Positions 47,975 to 59,106 of a stretch of DNA of 64,000 bases are shown in pieces (position 1 is the first letter of the stretch; each line of letters begins with the position of its first letter). Both the position numbers and the translations under genes were made by a program. Source of the stretch: Haemonchus contortus (Eukaryota > Nematoda > Chromadorea > Rhabditida > Trichostrongylidae). The notes under the pieces are model-generated. The model searched no databases, was not told the origin of the DNA, and worked only from the letters and a program-made list of their open reading frames with translations. The DNA lies in contig LS997562.1 of NCBI GenBank assembly GCA_000469685.2, forward strand, positions 14,245,552-14,309,551, read 5' to 3'.

Positions 47975-48275
47975 GGGCGGATGTGGTGTAGTGGCAAGTG
48001 GCGCACTTCATACATGCAGTGTCACGAGTTCGAATACCGGATCGATATCCGCCAAGGCCAACCACGCCTTTCATCCCTCCGGGGTCGATTAATTGGTACC
48101 AGACTCGTCTGGGAGGATAAAAGCACTGACTTGTTCATCGGCTGGCCACCGCAAGTCATTGTATAGGCCACATACGCACTCATTACGCCATTACGATTCT
48201 GAATGGAAGTCGAGTGCGGGGGCGCATCCCTCAGACGGGATTGATCAACGCCGAAACTTTATCCTTTTTGTCCTT
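47975..48275 (+). repeat. tRNA-derived SINE, full length, 12-bp TSD
   Basis: 301 bp with head GGGCGGATGTGGTGTAGTGG, B box GAGTTCGAATACCGG and tail TTTATCCTTTTTGTCCTT. Perfect direct repeat TACTGTGAGGTG at 47963-47974 and 48276-48287. It is inserted into the RTE remnant and is therefore younger than it. Confidence 0.93.
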
Positions 48276-48450
48276 TACTGTGAGGTGCTCTCTATAACAT
48301 TGGTCCAAGTCTGCTGGATCGGTCCATCTTTATCTGGGAGACTTAATCCCAGTATTGTCCTTTTGAGCCCCTTCATCTCCGCCCGTTGCAGCCTCCCTTG
48401 CTAGATTCAGTGCTTCGTTCTTATCCTTGCTTTCTTGCGTAGTCCGATAG

Positions 48451-49635
48451 CTATGTCTACTACGAGAGGCCTGTGCTGGGAGCCAACCTTTCGACAGGCG
48501 CTACCTTGTGGTATGGACATGGTCAACTTCCGTTAGTCTACATACTTCCTTTACTCTGGAACGTGAGTGTTTCTATCCCAGAAATTGCTGCGAAAGTCGA
48601 AGATCCTCTCTCCTTCTTCATTTCTGACTCTTTTGACTCCTACTCCCTTCCTCTGTAAGCCCGTCCGGGGTCCCTCGTTTGATGCCAATATCTCTCATGT
48701 CGCTTCCATCCTTTCAAACATGATTCGACTCCAGATTCTAATGACAACGATGCCAAAGTCGTCGAGAGCTCGGTGACCGCTATAACCACACCATTTCATA
48801 AGATGCTTTCTCCGTTAAAGGAGAGTTTGACAGCTTCTGCGAATTCTCTGGCTTCTGATTTTCTCTAGCTTGTCTCTTAATGGCATAAGACTTTGATGTC
48901 TTTCCCTTCACGGGATCACCAACCTCTCTGGACTTGTCAAAGCGATCCAATGTTCAGGGTCCTATGGGAACTAACTTCTTTGACCGAAGTCGTTCACTTC
49001 ACTACCTTCGCATACTGTCACAGAACTCGGACAAGGGTTATGTGCGTTACTTCTTGGTGACGTCCTAGCTTTATTACTAAACAGTTCAAAGTTGTAAACA
49101 CTTTTTTTGTGAGTCGCTCCACCTGCCGGCCTGCCAACCTGGGTGGGCGATATGTCTGTTAATGACATGAGCGAGGATGCCTGTGATGAGTTCACACCCT
49201 AACAATCAGTGGTATGAGCCAATTTAGACATGGAGTCATCTTTGGCAGAGTAGCTGGACATATTACCTGAAAGATAGGGTGGTTCTAATACATGGAGGAC
49301 GCTGTCACGGTCACCATTTTTAATTTTTGCTTAGCATAACTCTTGGCCTCGACACGGACAGAACTCGTGGTTTTCCCCAGTGTACACATGAGCTTACACT
49401 CTTAACCCCTTGGCTACTCCTGCCTCATTTTTTTTTCAAAATGAAGAGTCGATATGTGCGAGCAGGTACAAAAGACGTGATGGTTATTGAGGCATGTTAA
49501 TTGTGTGAAGCAGGAAGTGTCGGGCAGAGTATTAGTGACTCAATTATTGCTTTTTCGACCATGTCACAGCGGACCGATCTCATCTATTTATCTCTATCTC
49601 AGCACGAATTAACTTATTTTCTACTTTCAACTCAA
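48451..49635. other. Unannotated stretch
   Basis: No gene or repeat recognised. Confidence 0.4.
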
Positions 49636-50135
49636 AGGCACGCACGATAAAGATGGTTTCTGAGGTTTCCCTATAGTATGAATTGGAGGCTCTCCCTTAT
49701 ACCATACCTGCCGTTACAAGGTCAAAAAATGTCATGGATAGGGCACAACAACGAGCCAGAGATTGTATCGTGTTAATGCCACACCCACTGTGGACGAGTT
49801 TCAACAGCTTCGTAGGGGCTGAACTATTTCAAGAGACTCCCATGTAGGAAGTTCAAACAACGTTCCATAACCCATGGCGACAGTGAAAGGCAGTTTCGGA
49901 CAATGACGGCTTGATGTGGTAATCTCTTTATGGGAGCAAGTTAAATCTCGTCCAAACACCTCTCACATGCCATTACCGTCACGGTGATCTCGTACAACCT
50001 TCATTTCCACTATTTTCAAAAAGCGTTAAAGTTGCCGGACTTTCTCGCTTTCTTCGCCACCGATGTACTCCTCTACATCAACACTTCCACTTTTCTATCT
50101 AAAAAGGTACCCCAAACTTGTCGTAAACTGTGCCT
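49636..50135 (+). mobile_element. piggyBac-like TTAA MITE, full length
   Basis: 500 bp, AGGCACGCACGATAAAGATG to AAACTGTGCCT, flanked by TCAA and TTGA (decayed TTAA). Same orientation as the copies at 55 and 57 kb. Confidence 0.87.
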
Positions 50136-50139
50136 TTGA

Positions 50140-53100
50140 CTTAGCATTTTCAATTTCAGATCAATTGGGGCCCGTAACAGGGAAAAAGCCAGTTTTCAAT
50201 GAATAATTCCGGTTTACTGATAGGTGCCTACTACATAAAGCAAAATTTGGTCTCATTCAGTCTCGGTGGGAGATTCGGTGACATAGGAATTGTGATTCTA
50301 GTGAGGCATCAGCAATTATATGTTGTATATGTTGCTGAGAGGTTCTGCCCGATTAAACGGGAGCAGCTGCTGAATGGTTTGCTCATGTAGGCTCACGGTT
50401 AGTGTAATCGAGCAGAAACATAGATAAGCTTCAGGTTTGAGGGAAGTGGGCATAAAGACACTCACCTCAGGGTATCTTTCTGATTGTGTTCTTAAAAATA
50501 GATTTCCTCCATATGGGTAGCTCATGGGAATCGAAATCAATCGAGTTCGAAGCTCATATAATGTGTTCTCGATAGTCTCCCGAGTAGGGACTGAACTAAT
50601 CGGAAGCTAGTCAAAAACTGAAAGTGACAATGCAAAGATTTTAACACAGTGAATGAAGAAATGGTATAGAACGCCAAAACATCTGACAGCTTGTGTTTTT
50701 TTTCTGTGGAGATGATTTTGAGTTTTAAGTCGATGGACTTGTAGCAGAACTAGCCATAAGGTATTGGGGCACACTATCACTTTTTGGAAGGTAATGGAAA
50801 TGATTAGATAGAAGTCCCATGCATTTGTTACAACTCCGAGACGAAGTACTTCATTGAGAACAATACGACAATTAAGATGCACACCGTAGAATGAGGGTTT
50901 TATTGTCGAGTATCGTACATCAGAGACTAACAGTGTGAATGTATAGACAATATAGTTCATCACTAGTCAAGCCCATGACAGCATACGACCGTTGAGCGGT
51001 CATCTTCAACAGCATTCTAGAAATATTTTCTTGTAAACATTCACAAGGCTTAGTATCGAGTAAAATACTACGACTGGCCCTATGATCGTCCAGGTCTAGC
51101 ATATGCTGCGATCAGCAAACCACATATGAGTTACAGCTTTTTCATCTGTTCTGACAGGCTATCCACCTAATTCCCATCATCATACAAGTCATGAAAACTC
51201 TACCGCGAAAGGAGTCATGTGCTGTACTATAGGGAGAGGATTCCTATGAACATCTCACAGATTAAACTTTTGAAATTTGGTTGGCCAACATTGCAAACGC
51301 CTATGCAGTAATGCCAAATTATAGTTTAGGTTGGTAAAAAACTCAGCGACAAAAAATCTGAAGCGTTGAAAATTTGTGTCAACAGTGTAAACACGATAGC
51401 AAGGGTGATAAACTTGTGGGGCATTTCCCGGGCAAGCAACACATGAGTGAATAAGGGCATGCGTATGGGCTTTCGCAGCATTACGGTCAATGAATGGACG
51501 ACACCCAATTCGTATCATCACATTCTGCTAAGCGCGCCAAGGAAAAAACGCGGGTGTAGCGGCTCGAAATATCAGCAATCTATTCGATGCCAGCACTGCT
51601 CACCGATCGATCGGTTAGATCGCTTCATTGCAGGAGATACTAGCCTTTGGAGTAACGCAAGCATCGTCCTTGAATTCGATGGAGTTTGGAGGGATTCATC
51701 CACTATGAGTTGCTAAACGCAAACTAGATGGACACAGCTATTGGTTACCACTATGAACCCCGAATATCAGCCGGCGGGGCTAGAGAAAGACGATCAAAAC
51801 CGTAAACCAGGTCCCTACAGAGGGGCAATGCACGTCGGAAATTCGCCTCAGACCCACGTCAAAAGTTCACCGATCCCGCTTGGTCCCAGGTTGTCCATCA
51901 GTCGTAATCCCAGAATGTTGCCCCTTTTACCTACCATGTCCCTCGCCTCCTTGAGCAACCCGTTGTGGGAAATTCGTAGCTTGATGTGATCTGGAAACGG
52001 CATTCAATTTTCTTCTTTGAGTCACAGCTTCCTCACTCCTGAACAGATGGCATCAGTGATTGGCATTGATAACAGAAGGTTGTTAACTTCTTTGGTAAAT
52101 ATATTTCCGAAAATTGACTGATACAAAAAATTTTCGACGTGATGTAAAAAGGGTCTCCATTTAGTCGCAGCACTCACTTGGCAACCTAATAATTTGCTAT
52201 TCCTTATCCCTGTCAGGTAATAAGTGAGTAGCTAAACACAGTTTGCTCACGAAACCGTGTTTACATTTACATGTTTACATTTTTTTTGTGTCCCCTTGAC
52301 TAGCACCAGTGAGTATGTTCCTTACAATGTCTTGAATAGCCTCTACTGTTGAAAAGCCATCTGGCTTCGCAAAGGAGCCATTGCATCATAACTTTGTGTC
52401 TTTGGAAGTCATTGCATCTCGTAATTCATACTCTGACTTAGATCTGCTTGTACAGTCACTCCACTATACCGCTAGAATCCGGTCTAGGAATTTTACGTCA
52501 ATAGCCAGCTGATCAAATACGATTTCATTGCTGCCCAGTTGAGAGAAGGTGAATTAGAAATCAGGGAAAGTCCAGAAAAGAGGGGCTAACGATTAGTCCG
52601 AAATCGCCAGTCTAAAAACTTGCTGTCTTAAATGCTGACTTAAATGGCAATGATAAATGGAGGTTAGTGACCATGGAGAGAGGCTGCTGAGCATTCGATG
52701 GCGCTCTCAATCCATAAGAAATTCACTCCTGCAAAGCCACAAGACGAAGGTGAGGATGGGAAGGATGGGAAAAATCGTAGGACAAGGCTCTCGGAAAAGT
52801 TTTTCCGCAGTGCTCTTCTTTTATTAATGCCCTTTTCTTTGCCCATGCATTTTATCGCGATTCCGAATTCGGTTCTCGAAACAGGAGAAGATTCCTCACT
52901 AAATGGTACCTTGGAACGATGTGGGAAGATCAGAAGCGTCTGGTCCAGCAATCAACTCCTCTGTATAGTATGTATAATTTTACTGTTTTTTTTCCTAGTT
53001 CGTGCGAGATGGCAGTGACAGCGTTCAATTCCACGTTTACAGTAATGATGCTAGATTATGCTTCCCCTCCCTTCGAGTAGCTTTTTTAATCGATTAACTC

Positions 53101-53298
53101 GATCTGTTTTCTATACAGCTAATAGGACTGGTCCCTAAAGTGTTTTTTGCTATCATTAGATACATACATATTGTAAGACAAGGAGTTGAATGTACATATG
53201 TCTGACCAGTGGTCGCGCTGAAGGCATCCCGCAGCTGGAGTTTCATCAAATGTGCGTGTCTAGAGAGGGAACGTTCTCTAGGGTTGACGAATTTATTG
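50140..53298. other. Unannotated stretch
   Basis: About 3.2 kb without a supported gene. The plus frame 52698-53018 encodes a charged start and a C-terminal hydrophobic run (LLCIVCIILLFFFLV), but the run comes from a T-rich tract, there is no splice context, and I do not call it. Plus frames near 51447-51990 are also unassigned. Confidence 0.4.
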
Positions 53299-53307
53299 TG
53301 CATACTC

Positions 53308-53568
53308 GGGAGACGGGCGTTAGGAACGATTTTGGGTAATCGATTTGCCGCACGCGGCTGTCGCGGACCACTCATTCGCCGTTATCAGAGCTCTAGCGTT
53401 CTTCATACAGCTCAATCGATATACAGCGATCATTATTTTATGCATAATTCTACTATTAGTACTTTTGTTCCTGTATTTCTTACCTACTGCTGCATCCTGC
53501 TTCATTCCTTCGCGCGCGACGCCCCTCTCACCATTTCGCGACCATTTCGTTCCTAACGCACAATACCC
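53308..53568 (+). mobile_element. Mutator-like MITE, GGGAGACGGGCG family
   Basis: 261 bp from GGGAGACGGGCGTTAGGAAC to CGTTCCTAACGCACAATACC. Perfect 9-bp TSD TGCATACTC at 53299-53307 and 53569-53577. It lies about 740 bp upstream of the nlp-8-like gene's trans-splice site. Confidence 0.93.
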
Positions 53569-53579
53569 TGCATACTCTA

Positions 53580-54296
53580 CACCCAAATCATATCCAGACT
53601 TCACCAATCTTAAGAGAGGTCGAACGTGACCGGTTCCCATTTGGGTGCATGTATCCCTAGTGTTTTGGGCTCAGTTTATTGAAAAATAAGTTCTATAAGA
53701 AGTATTGGGCTAGCACCACGTAGTGCGGACGAAACTCCTCGTAAAACAGTTTTGCTTGTCAAGGGGATGTGCTACTTAGGCTGAGGAAATCCTAGGGCAA
53801 TTGTTGCAATTATTTTTCAAATGAGCTTCAAATAATCGTGTGTAACCTGTAGCCGCCAGTATAAATCGCACCTGTATCACTTGTAATCCCGTTGATTATC
53901 GATTTCCTGGCGCCCTATCGCGAACCAGAGAAGCCCAGAGAAACGTTCTTGCTCGGAGGACTCAAAAGATAGCACAATTCCCGTCCAGAATTTCAAAGAA
54001 ATCCTGACTATTGCTCTGTTGGTCGTCTTCGTGTTCGCATGATGTCCCGAGGGACCCTATCATAGCCATTGGTTTTTTAATGGGAGGAAGTTAAGTGTGA
54101 TGTGAAGCTGTTGTAAACCCAGTTATCCTTCTCAGAGTTCAGTTCTCACTCTGGAATTTGAATGGAGGAAGATCCCAATGATTTCTCTACCTATTGATTC
54201 TTCTGTGCTTCTTTTCTATGAGCACGTTTTCTGTTCGTTTTTTGAATCGTTTCGAAATCCTTTTTTTCACTTTCCGTTCCTACTGTTTCTGCCTAC
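53580..54296. other. Upstream region of the nlp-8-like gene
   Basis: No repeat recognised. It presumably holds the promoter of the neuropeptide gene, but I see no specific factor-binding motif that I can defend. Confidence 0.4.
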
Positions 54297-54310
54297 TTTG
54301 TTCGTTTCAG
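54297..54310 (+). promoter_or_regulatory. Probable trans-splice acceptor
   Basis: TTTGTTCGTTTCAG matches the nematode 3' splice consensus. It lies 34 bases upstream of the chosen start codon with no upstream coding exon, the usual arrangement for spliced-leader addition. Not demonstrated here. Confidence 0.55.
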
Positions 54311-54344
54311 TACCTTCAATTCGTTGTAGGTAATAAGGTCAGCA

Positions 54345-54962
54345 ATGACTCAGTACTCCTCCCTGTTACGACTACATTTGGTACAGGTGAGTGGGGTATC
54401 ATTGGAAAGTTAGTTTCGATTCCGAACTCTCCATGCCTAATAATTGAATGATGCCCTTTCAGATGGTCTTCTTAGCGTTATGTTCAGCCTATCCATATGT
54501 TTTGAACTCGGATTACGAGCTGACGTAAGTCCTTTCAACAGATATATTTCATGAAAGTATATTAGGGTGAAATGTCGTTCTGCAGTGATGTAGCAGAACG
54601 TCCCTTTGGGGGACTCACGAAGAGAGCCTTCGATCGCATAGAAAGTAACGACTTTGGGCTCTTCAAACGGTCTGCAGCGAAAAGGGCCTTTGATAGGTAA
54701 GAATCAAGTTTAGCCTCTCAAATGGCTTCTCTCAATGTCGACAGTTTTTAGAATCGAAATGGCTGATTTTGGATTTCGACGAAAGCGTGCATTCGACAGA
54801 GTAGGACGAACAGAATTCGGATTTGAAGGTGTGCTTAGGAAACGAGCAGCAGATCGGCTTGCCGATATCGGCTTTCGCAACAAAAGAGGTCTTGATCAAC
54901 TTGATGGGACGGATCTCGGGTTGATGTTCGATCCAGTACGTCCAGCACGAGGTCAGTATTGA
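54345..54962 (+). CDS. nlp-8: NLP-8-like neuropeptide precursor (4 exons)
   Basis: Secreted precursor cut at KR sites into small signalling peptides. Exons: 54345-54386, 54463-54524, 54586-54696, 54752-54962; introns of 76, 61 and 55 bp have GT-AG ends and consistent phases, giving 141 residues. The start is set by an in-frame TAG 15 bases upstream. The N-terminus (SLLRLHLVQMVFLALCSA) is a signal peptide. After GGLTKR come AFDRIESNDFGLF, AFDRIEMADFGF (split by intron 3), AFDRVGRTEFGFEGVL, AADRLADIGFRN and GLDQLDGTDLGLM plus a short tail, separated by KR or RKR. From memory, C. elegans NLP-8 yields AFDR.D.S.F peptides and SFDRMGGTEFGLM, so orthology is likely. The related nlp-14/nlp-15 peptides fit less well. 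ATTAAA near 54983 may be the poly(A) signal. A weak GT (CGAG|GTCAGT) just before the stop could allow another 3' exon. Confidence 0.85.
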
Positions 54963-55071
54963 GGATAGCTTGAAAGGCATTAATTAAACGGTTTTTGGGA
55001 GTGGCGGTGACGGTCGTTTCTACTGTCTTCCAATGTAATCGAGGGAAACTTAGCCCGAGTGGAGCATTTAA

Positions 55072-55576
55072 AGGCACAGTTCACGATAAAAATGGTTCCT
55101 GAGATTCCCCACAGGATGAATTTGAGGCTTACGCGTATACCATATCTGGCACTATTAGGTCGGAAAACGGCGTGGTTAGGGAGTTATAAAGGCTCAAAGA
55201 TTGACCCGTGTGCATCCTCGGACGAGTTACACTGGCATTATAGAGGCTGCACCGGTCACAAGGGAACCCATGTAGGAAGTTCAAACAACTTGTCATGACC
55301 CATAGCGACAGTGAAGGACAGTTCTGTACAGTTCTGGCTTGATGTAATCAATTCATTGAGCAATTGCAGCAGTTGAAATCTCGTCCGTTAACCCCTTCCA
55401 TGTTATTTGTCATGGCAATCTCGTCCAAGCTCTATTTCCCCTACTTTTGAAGGGCGATATTTTCCTCAGAATCAGCGAATTCTCTCGCTTTCTTCACTGC
55501 CGATGAACTATTGCCAATCTATACTTCCATTTTTCGAATAAAAATGGGTACCTCAAAATAATCGTGAACTGTGCCT
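55072..55576 (+). mobile_element. piggyBac-like TTAA MITE, full length
   Basis: 505 bp from AGGCACAGTTCACGATAAAA to CGTGAACTGTGCCT, flanked by TTAA (55068-55071) and TTGA (55577-55580). It starts 110 bp after the nlp-8-like stop codon. Best-preserved reference copy of the family. No coding capacity. Confidence 0.9.
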
Positions 55577-55580
55577 TTGA

Positions 55581-56817
55581 TATTTGTTATATAATACGGT
55601 GTTCTGTCGTTAGTTTGCTTACATCTACACTAGTATTAATATGATCACTGGGCAGTGTCTCTCTACCAAAAGCCTACCGCGCTCAGGTAAGATCTGCTCT
55701 TGGATTGTGTGGGCTCCTGGATTATTTGGGCCCTGAAATTTGCCATGATAGATGTTTCACGATTTTTGGTTCAGTGTAACGAGGAGCTTTGGACGGTCCA
55801 CCATCTACTAGTCGATGATGCCCCGTCTAGTGCTACATACTTGCCCTCGTTCGTACAAGAGGTGTCCGAAATATGTAGAGCTGTTCTGGACTGAGAAGGA
55901 CGATTTGGGACGCCGATCGTCTTCGTCCCACTATAGGATTATCCGTGCTTGTTACAATAATCTGAACTTAAATGCTCCTGATCTCCCCAGAGTCACTGTC
56001 ACTACTGCTTGAAAGCTAGACGGCCAGCTAGGGAAGAATTCAGCCAACCAGTAGAATCATCAATGGAGGATGGAGGTGTAATCGACATAGCCTGTGATGC
56101 TCTTTACGACTCTAGAAATTAGAATATATCCATAAAACAGGTCGTGAGGCCTCGAATCCGTTCGAAGGCCGTTACAATTTTCAATGCGCAGTTGTCTCGG
56201 TAATAGCAAGCCCAGTGAAGTAGCAATAGCGTTCCTCGTGCTATGCAGGAGAAGGTTACGGCATTGTTCTCCTCTTTCTTAGCGTAGCGTAGCTCCTTTC
56301 CGAGGAAAGCTTCCAATACGTTTTATCCTTTTGTCACAACAATTATCCAAGTGAGCGACTTGTCCGTCTATAGTTTACGACTGTCGTCGCGCTTACATAC
56401 GAAAGAATGGCGGTTGGCCTCCCACATTGTGGCTCTCTACAACCATGCAAAGCCGACACATGAGGGTAGAAAGAACTCGACTGGAGGCGAAAGATTTCAT
56501 AGCTTTTGCTTTTTGCGCTTTCTGAAGTACTCATTTGAGTAAAACAGCGTATGTTGATGAAAGTCCATGCGTGCTTATCACGTCTGCTGAGCATTTGCTT
56601 GACGTTGAGACTATTCACTGTACGAACACTATTTTTGTGTAACTACAAGTGATCAAACTTGATAAGGACCAATAAATATAGGCGTAAGAAGGTAGGAGCC
56701 GCAGAACTGCTAATTGGGTACTCTTTTCATTTTCTTCTTTCAGATAAGTCCTGAATAAAGAGCCTCTTCTCTCCTAAGAGCGTATTAATGAAGCGAATGA
56801 AGAACTAGCGTCTTTTG
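55581..56817. other. Unannotated stretch with one good donor site
   Basis: CTCAG|GTAAGATCT at 55686/55687 is a strong 5' splice site, preceded by a short open segment. It might be an exon of a gene whose later exon is at 57801. Otherwise nothing is recognised. Confidence 0.35.
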
Positions 56818-56819
56818 GC

Positions 56820-57067
56820 ATAATCAGCTCGGTCTTAGGGATGCACCATCCAAGATTGCAGTGGCGTATTGCATGCATATGTACCCTATACAATGAGTTG
56901 TGGTGCTCAGCCAATGTACAAGTCAGTGCTTTTATTTTCCCAGACAGGTCTGGTACCAATTAGCCGACTTCGGAGGGATCGGAGGCTCGGTTGGCCTAGG
57001 CGGATTCGTTGCGGAATCCGAGCCTGTACCTAGTGTGCGCCACTTGCTACTTCATCACCCTCCGTCC
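56820..57067 (-). repeat. tRNA-derived SINE, 3'-shortened
   Basis: Minus copy: GCAGTGGCGTATTGCATGCA and ACAAGTCAGTGCTTTTAT at the left, GTGCGCCACTTGCTACTTCA (head complement) at the right. Its B box is degraded. Confidence 0.82.
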
Positions 57068-57137
57068 TAGAAAGCGACAAAATGACAAGGAAATCGACAC
57101 ACTAGTATAATACATAAGAAGGATCCTGAATTGTTAA

Positions 57138-57676
57138 AGGCACAGTTCACGATAAAAGTGGTTTCTGGGATTCTCCCACAGGATGAATTTGAGGCCCCGC
57201 GTACACCATATCTGGCACTATTAGGTCAGAAAACAGCCTATTCAGGGAGTTATAAAGGCTCAAAGATTGGCCTGTATGTATCCTCGGACGAGTTTCACCT
57301 GCATTGTAGAGGCTGCACCGTTCACAAGGGGAACCCATGTACGAAGTTCAAAAAACTTGTCATGATCCATTCCGCCAGTGAAAGACAGTTCTGTACAGTT
57401 CTGGCTTGATGTAGTCAGCTCTTTGTGCAATTGCAATAACTGAAATCTTGTCCGAATACCTCTTCCATGTTATTTCCATCATGGCAATCTCGTCCAACCT
57501 CTATATTCCCTGCTTTTGAGGAGCCATATTTTTCTCAATATCCGCGATTTCTCTCTTTCTCTCTCTCTTTTTCTCGATATCCGCGATTTCTCTCTTTCTT
57601 CACTACCGCTCAACTATTCCCAACCTATACTTTCATTTTTGAAACGGTTACCTCAAAATTGTCGTGAACTGTGCCT
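57138..57676 (+). mobile_element. piggyBac-like TTAA MITE, full length
   Basis: 539 bp, AGGCACAGTTCACGATAAAA to CGTGAACTGTGCCT, with intact TTAA on both sides (57134-57137, 57677-57680). It is longer than the 505-bp form because of a duplicated TTTCTC-rich block (ATATCCGCGATTTCTCTCTT twice, about 57537-57600). Confidence 0.92.
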
Positions 57677-57800
57677 TTAAATGCAAGCCTTGTGGGCATG
57701 TCTGATCTTCGGGAAAATCGGTTGAAAGTAACAAAAGTCCTGCTTACTTACTCTTACTGGTTTGCTTACCTTTTGAGTGTGCCTAATTGTTGGCTTTCAG

Positions 57801-57915
57801 AAGAGTTGATAGACAGACTGGCGTATACGATCGCCGCGATGGGCCACGCTACTCCGGTCGCGATATCAGCCGTGCCACTCGTGGACGACCAAAAGTAAAG
57901 GACCCGTATTTGTAA
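57801..57915 (+). CDS. Possible exon of an unidentified gene
   Basis: Follows a good acceptor (TTGGCTTTCAG, ending at 57800). One frame reads RVDRQTGVYDRRDGPRYSGR then DISRATRGRPKVKDPYL and stops at 57913-57915; a GTAAGT donor overlaps the stop. A second frame (EELIDRLAYTIAAMGH...) is also open, so the coding frame is uncertain. It could join the donor at 55686, with a SINE and a TTAA MITE inside the intron. No known domain. Confidence 0.28.
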
Positions 57916-58356
57916 GTAAAGACAGTCAGCGCTACCTTCCACAGCAGCGCACTCAAAGAACTGATCTCCCTGATCATATCAATCAGTCGTCCTCTATATC
58001 TCATATTTCTGGATCTCATCACTTTTCTGCTCTTCGTTCTCTTCGTTGATCTCCACGCGTTCGAATTATTGTGTTATCGTCGTCCCCTTTCGATGATCGA
58101 CCTATTATTAATCGATTATTGATTGCCCTAGAAGAGTGAGTGCCATTACAGTCGCCGCATAGGATGAGTGTGTTGTTCTATATAGTTCGTGGTACTGATT
58201 TGTCAAATCATGCACGCTGATAAAGCTTCGTTGTTATATGGTGTTCCTGCAGTACAGGTATCGACACTCGAGTTACTCAGTAAATTCTACGGAACATTCT
58301 TTCAGAACTGGATGGACGCGGCGAGATTCGTGGCGTTTAGGATGACTTTGGCACCC

Positions 58357-58447
58357 ATCATTGGGGCGCAAGCTTGAAGTGGAGTACCTCAGTAGGGTCA
58401 GATGAGTGTACTAATCGACTCTACTTCAAATTAAGGCCCCAATGATA
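58357..58447. repeat. Palindromic repeat, copy 2
   Basis: ATCATTGGGGCGCAAGCTTG ... CTACTTCAAATTAAGGCCCC, then AATGAT, form an imperfect stem. The loop CAGTAGGGTCAGATGA is the reverse complement of the loop in copy 1 at 13951-14036, so the copies are in opposite orientation. Confidence 0.7.
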
Positions 58448-58711
58448 GGCCCCAGATCGCGCGGCGAAATTCGATCGCCATGAATTTCGCCCCGCCATTT
58501 GCCGCGTCCAATTCTGGGTGAATGTCCCCTTACCCAAATTCCATCTACAAAGGTTTACTGAGCCCTCTATTTGAAGGGGAGGATATGATAGGGATAATAG
58601 TGAAGATTGCTTTTCATAAACTTTGAAAAATATCTCAAAAACGATGAGATAGTGGTTATAGGTTGAATTTCGCTCAAATCTTCATTACGCCATTTAGAGA
58701 CGTCCCTGAAC

Positions 58712-59106
58712 GGGGGGCGCGCGATTCACGCGCCAATATAATGAGGTCATCGCGCACGCACCACCGTTTCAGTACCTTCCTGTTGAGATGGACCAAATAA
58801 ATTTGCAGTAGTTCTCGGCTTCACCATGAATAGAGCAAATCTCTTTACTATGGCAGAAAAGCCCCTTCGAGACTGAGAATTCACCTCATAGGTCAACAAT
58901 TTACTAGTCAAACGTTCAAAATTAGAATAACTTTAATTTTTTCGATCCTAGTAAACGCAATCCATCTGTAAACGTGCATAGTTGGTCATTTCTTTACTTA
59001 TTCTACTTATAAGTTCTTATAACTTCTGTTATGATGGTAAGAATGATGTTTTAGTGTGTTTTGTCCGATGACCTCATTATATCGGCGCGTGAATCGCACC
59101 ACACCC
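58712..59106. mobile_element. Mutator-like MITE, third family, 10-bp TSD
   Basis: 395 bp. GCGATTCACGCGCC, then ATATAATGAGGTCATCG, at the left is repeated inverted at the right. The termini are GGGGGGCGC and ACCACACCC. Perfect 10-bp direct repeat GTCCCTGAAC at 58702-58711 and 59107-59116. No coding capacity. Confidence 0.9.

Larger units (their letters stand above)
47165..48450 (-). pseudogene. RTE non-LTR retrotransposon remnant
   Basis: On the minus strand, 47690-47770 encodes YEKLNAREAKKSVFRLAEAR followed by HRATQDI, the linker between endonuclease and reverse transcriptase in RTE elements. Further along, 47216-47300 encodes VRIPLGGRHHEAAVTPFLFL, the divergent counterpart of the GVHQGSALSPFLFL motif of the reverse transcriptase. 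Much of the palm domain between them is deleted, and several stops and frameshifts are present. A SINE is inserted at 47975-48275. Sequence right of it (to about 48450) may be further upstream RTE coding but is weak. Confidence 0.78.

Noticed and set aside
52698..53018. Possible single-pass membrane protein, 106 codons
   Set aside because: The hydrophobic run is encoded by a T-rich tract and the N-terminal part shows no family resemblance or splice context.
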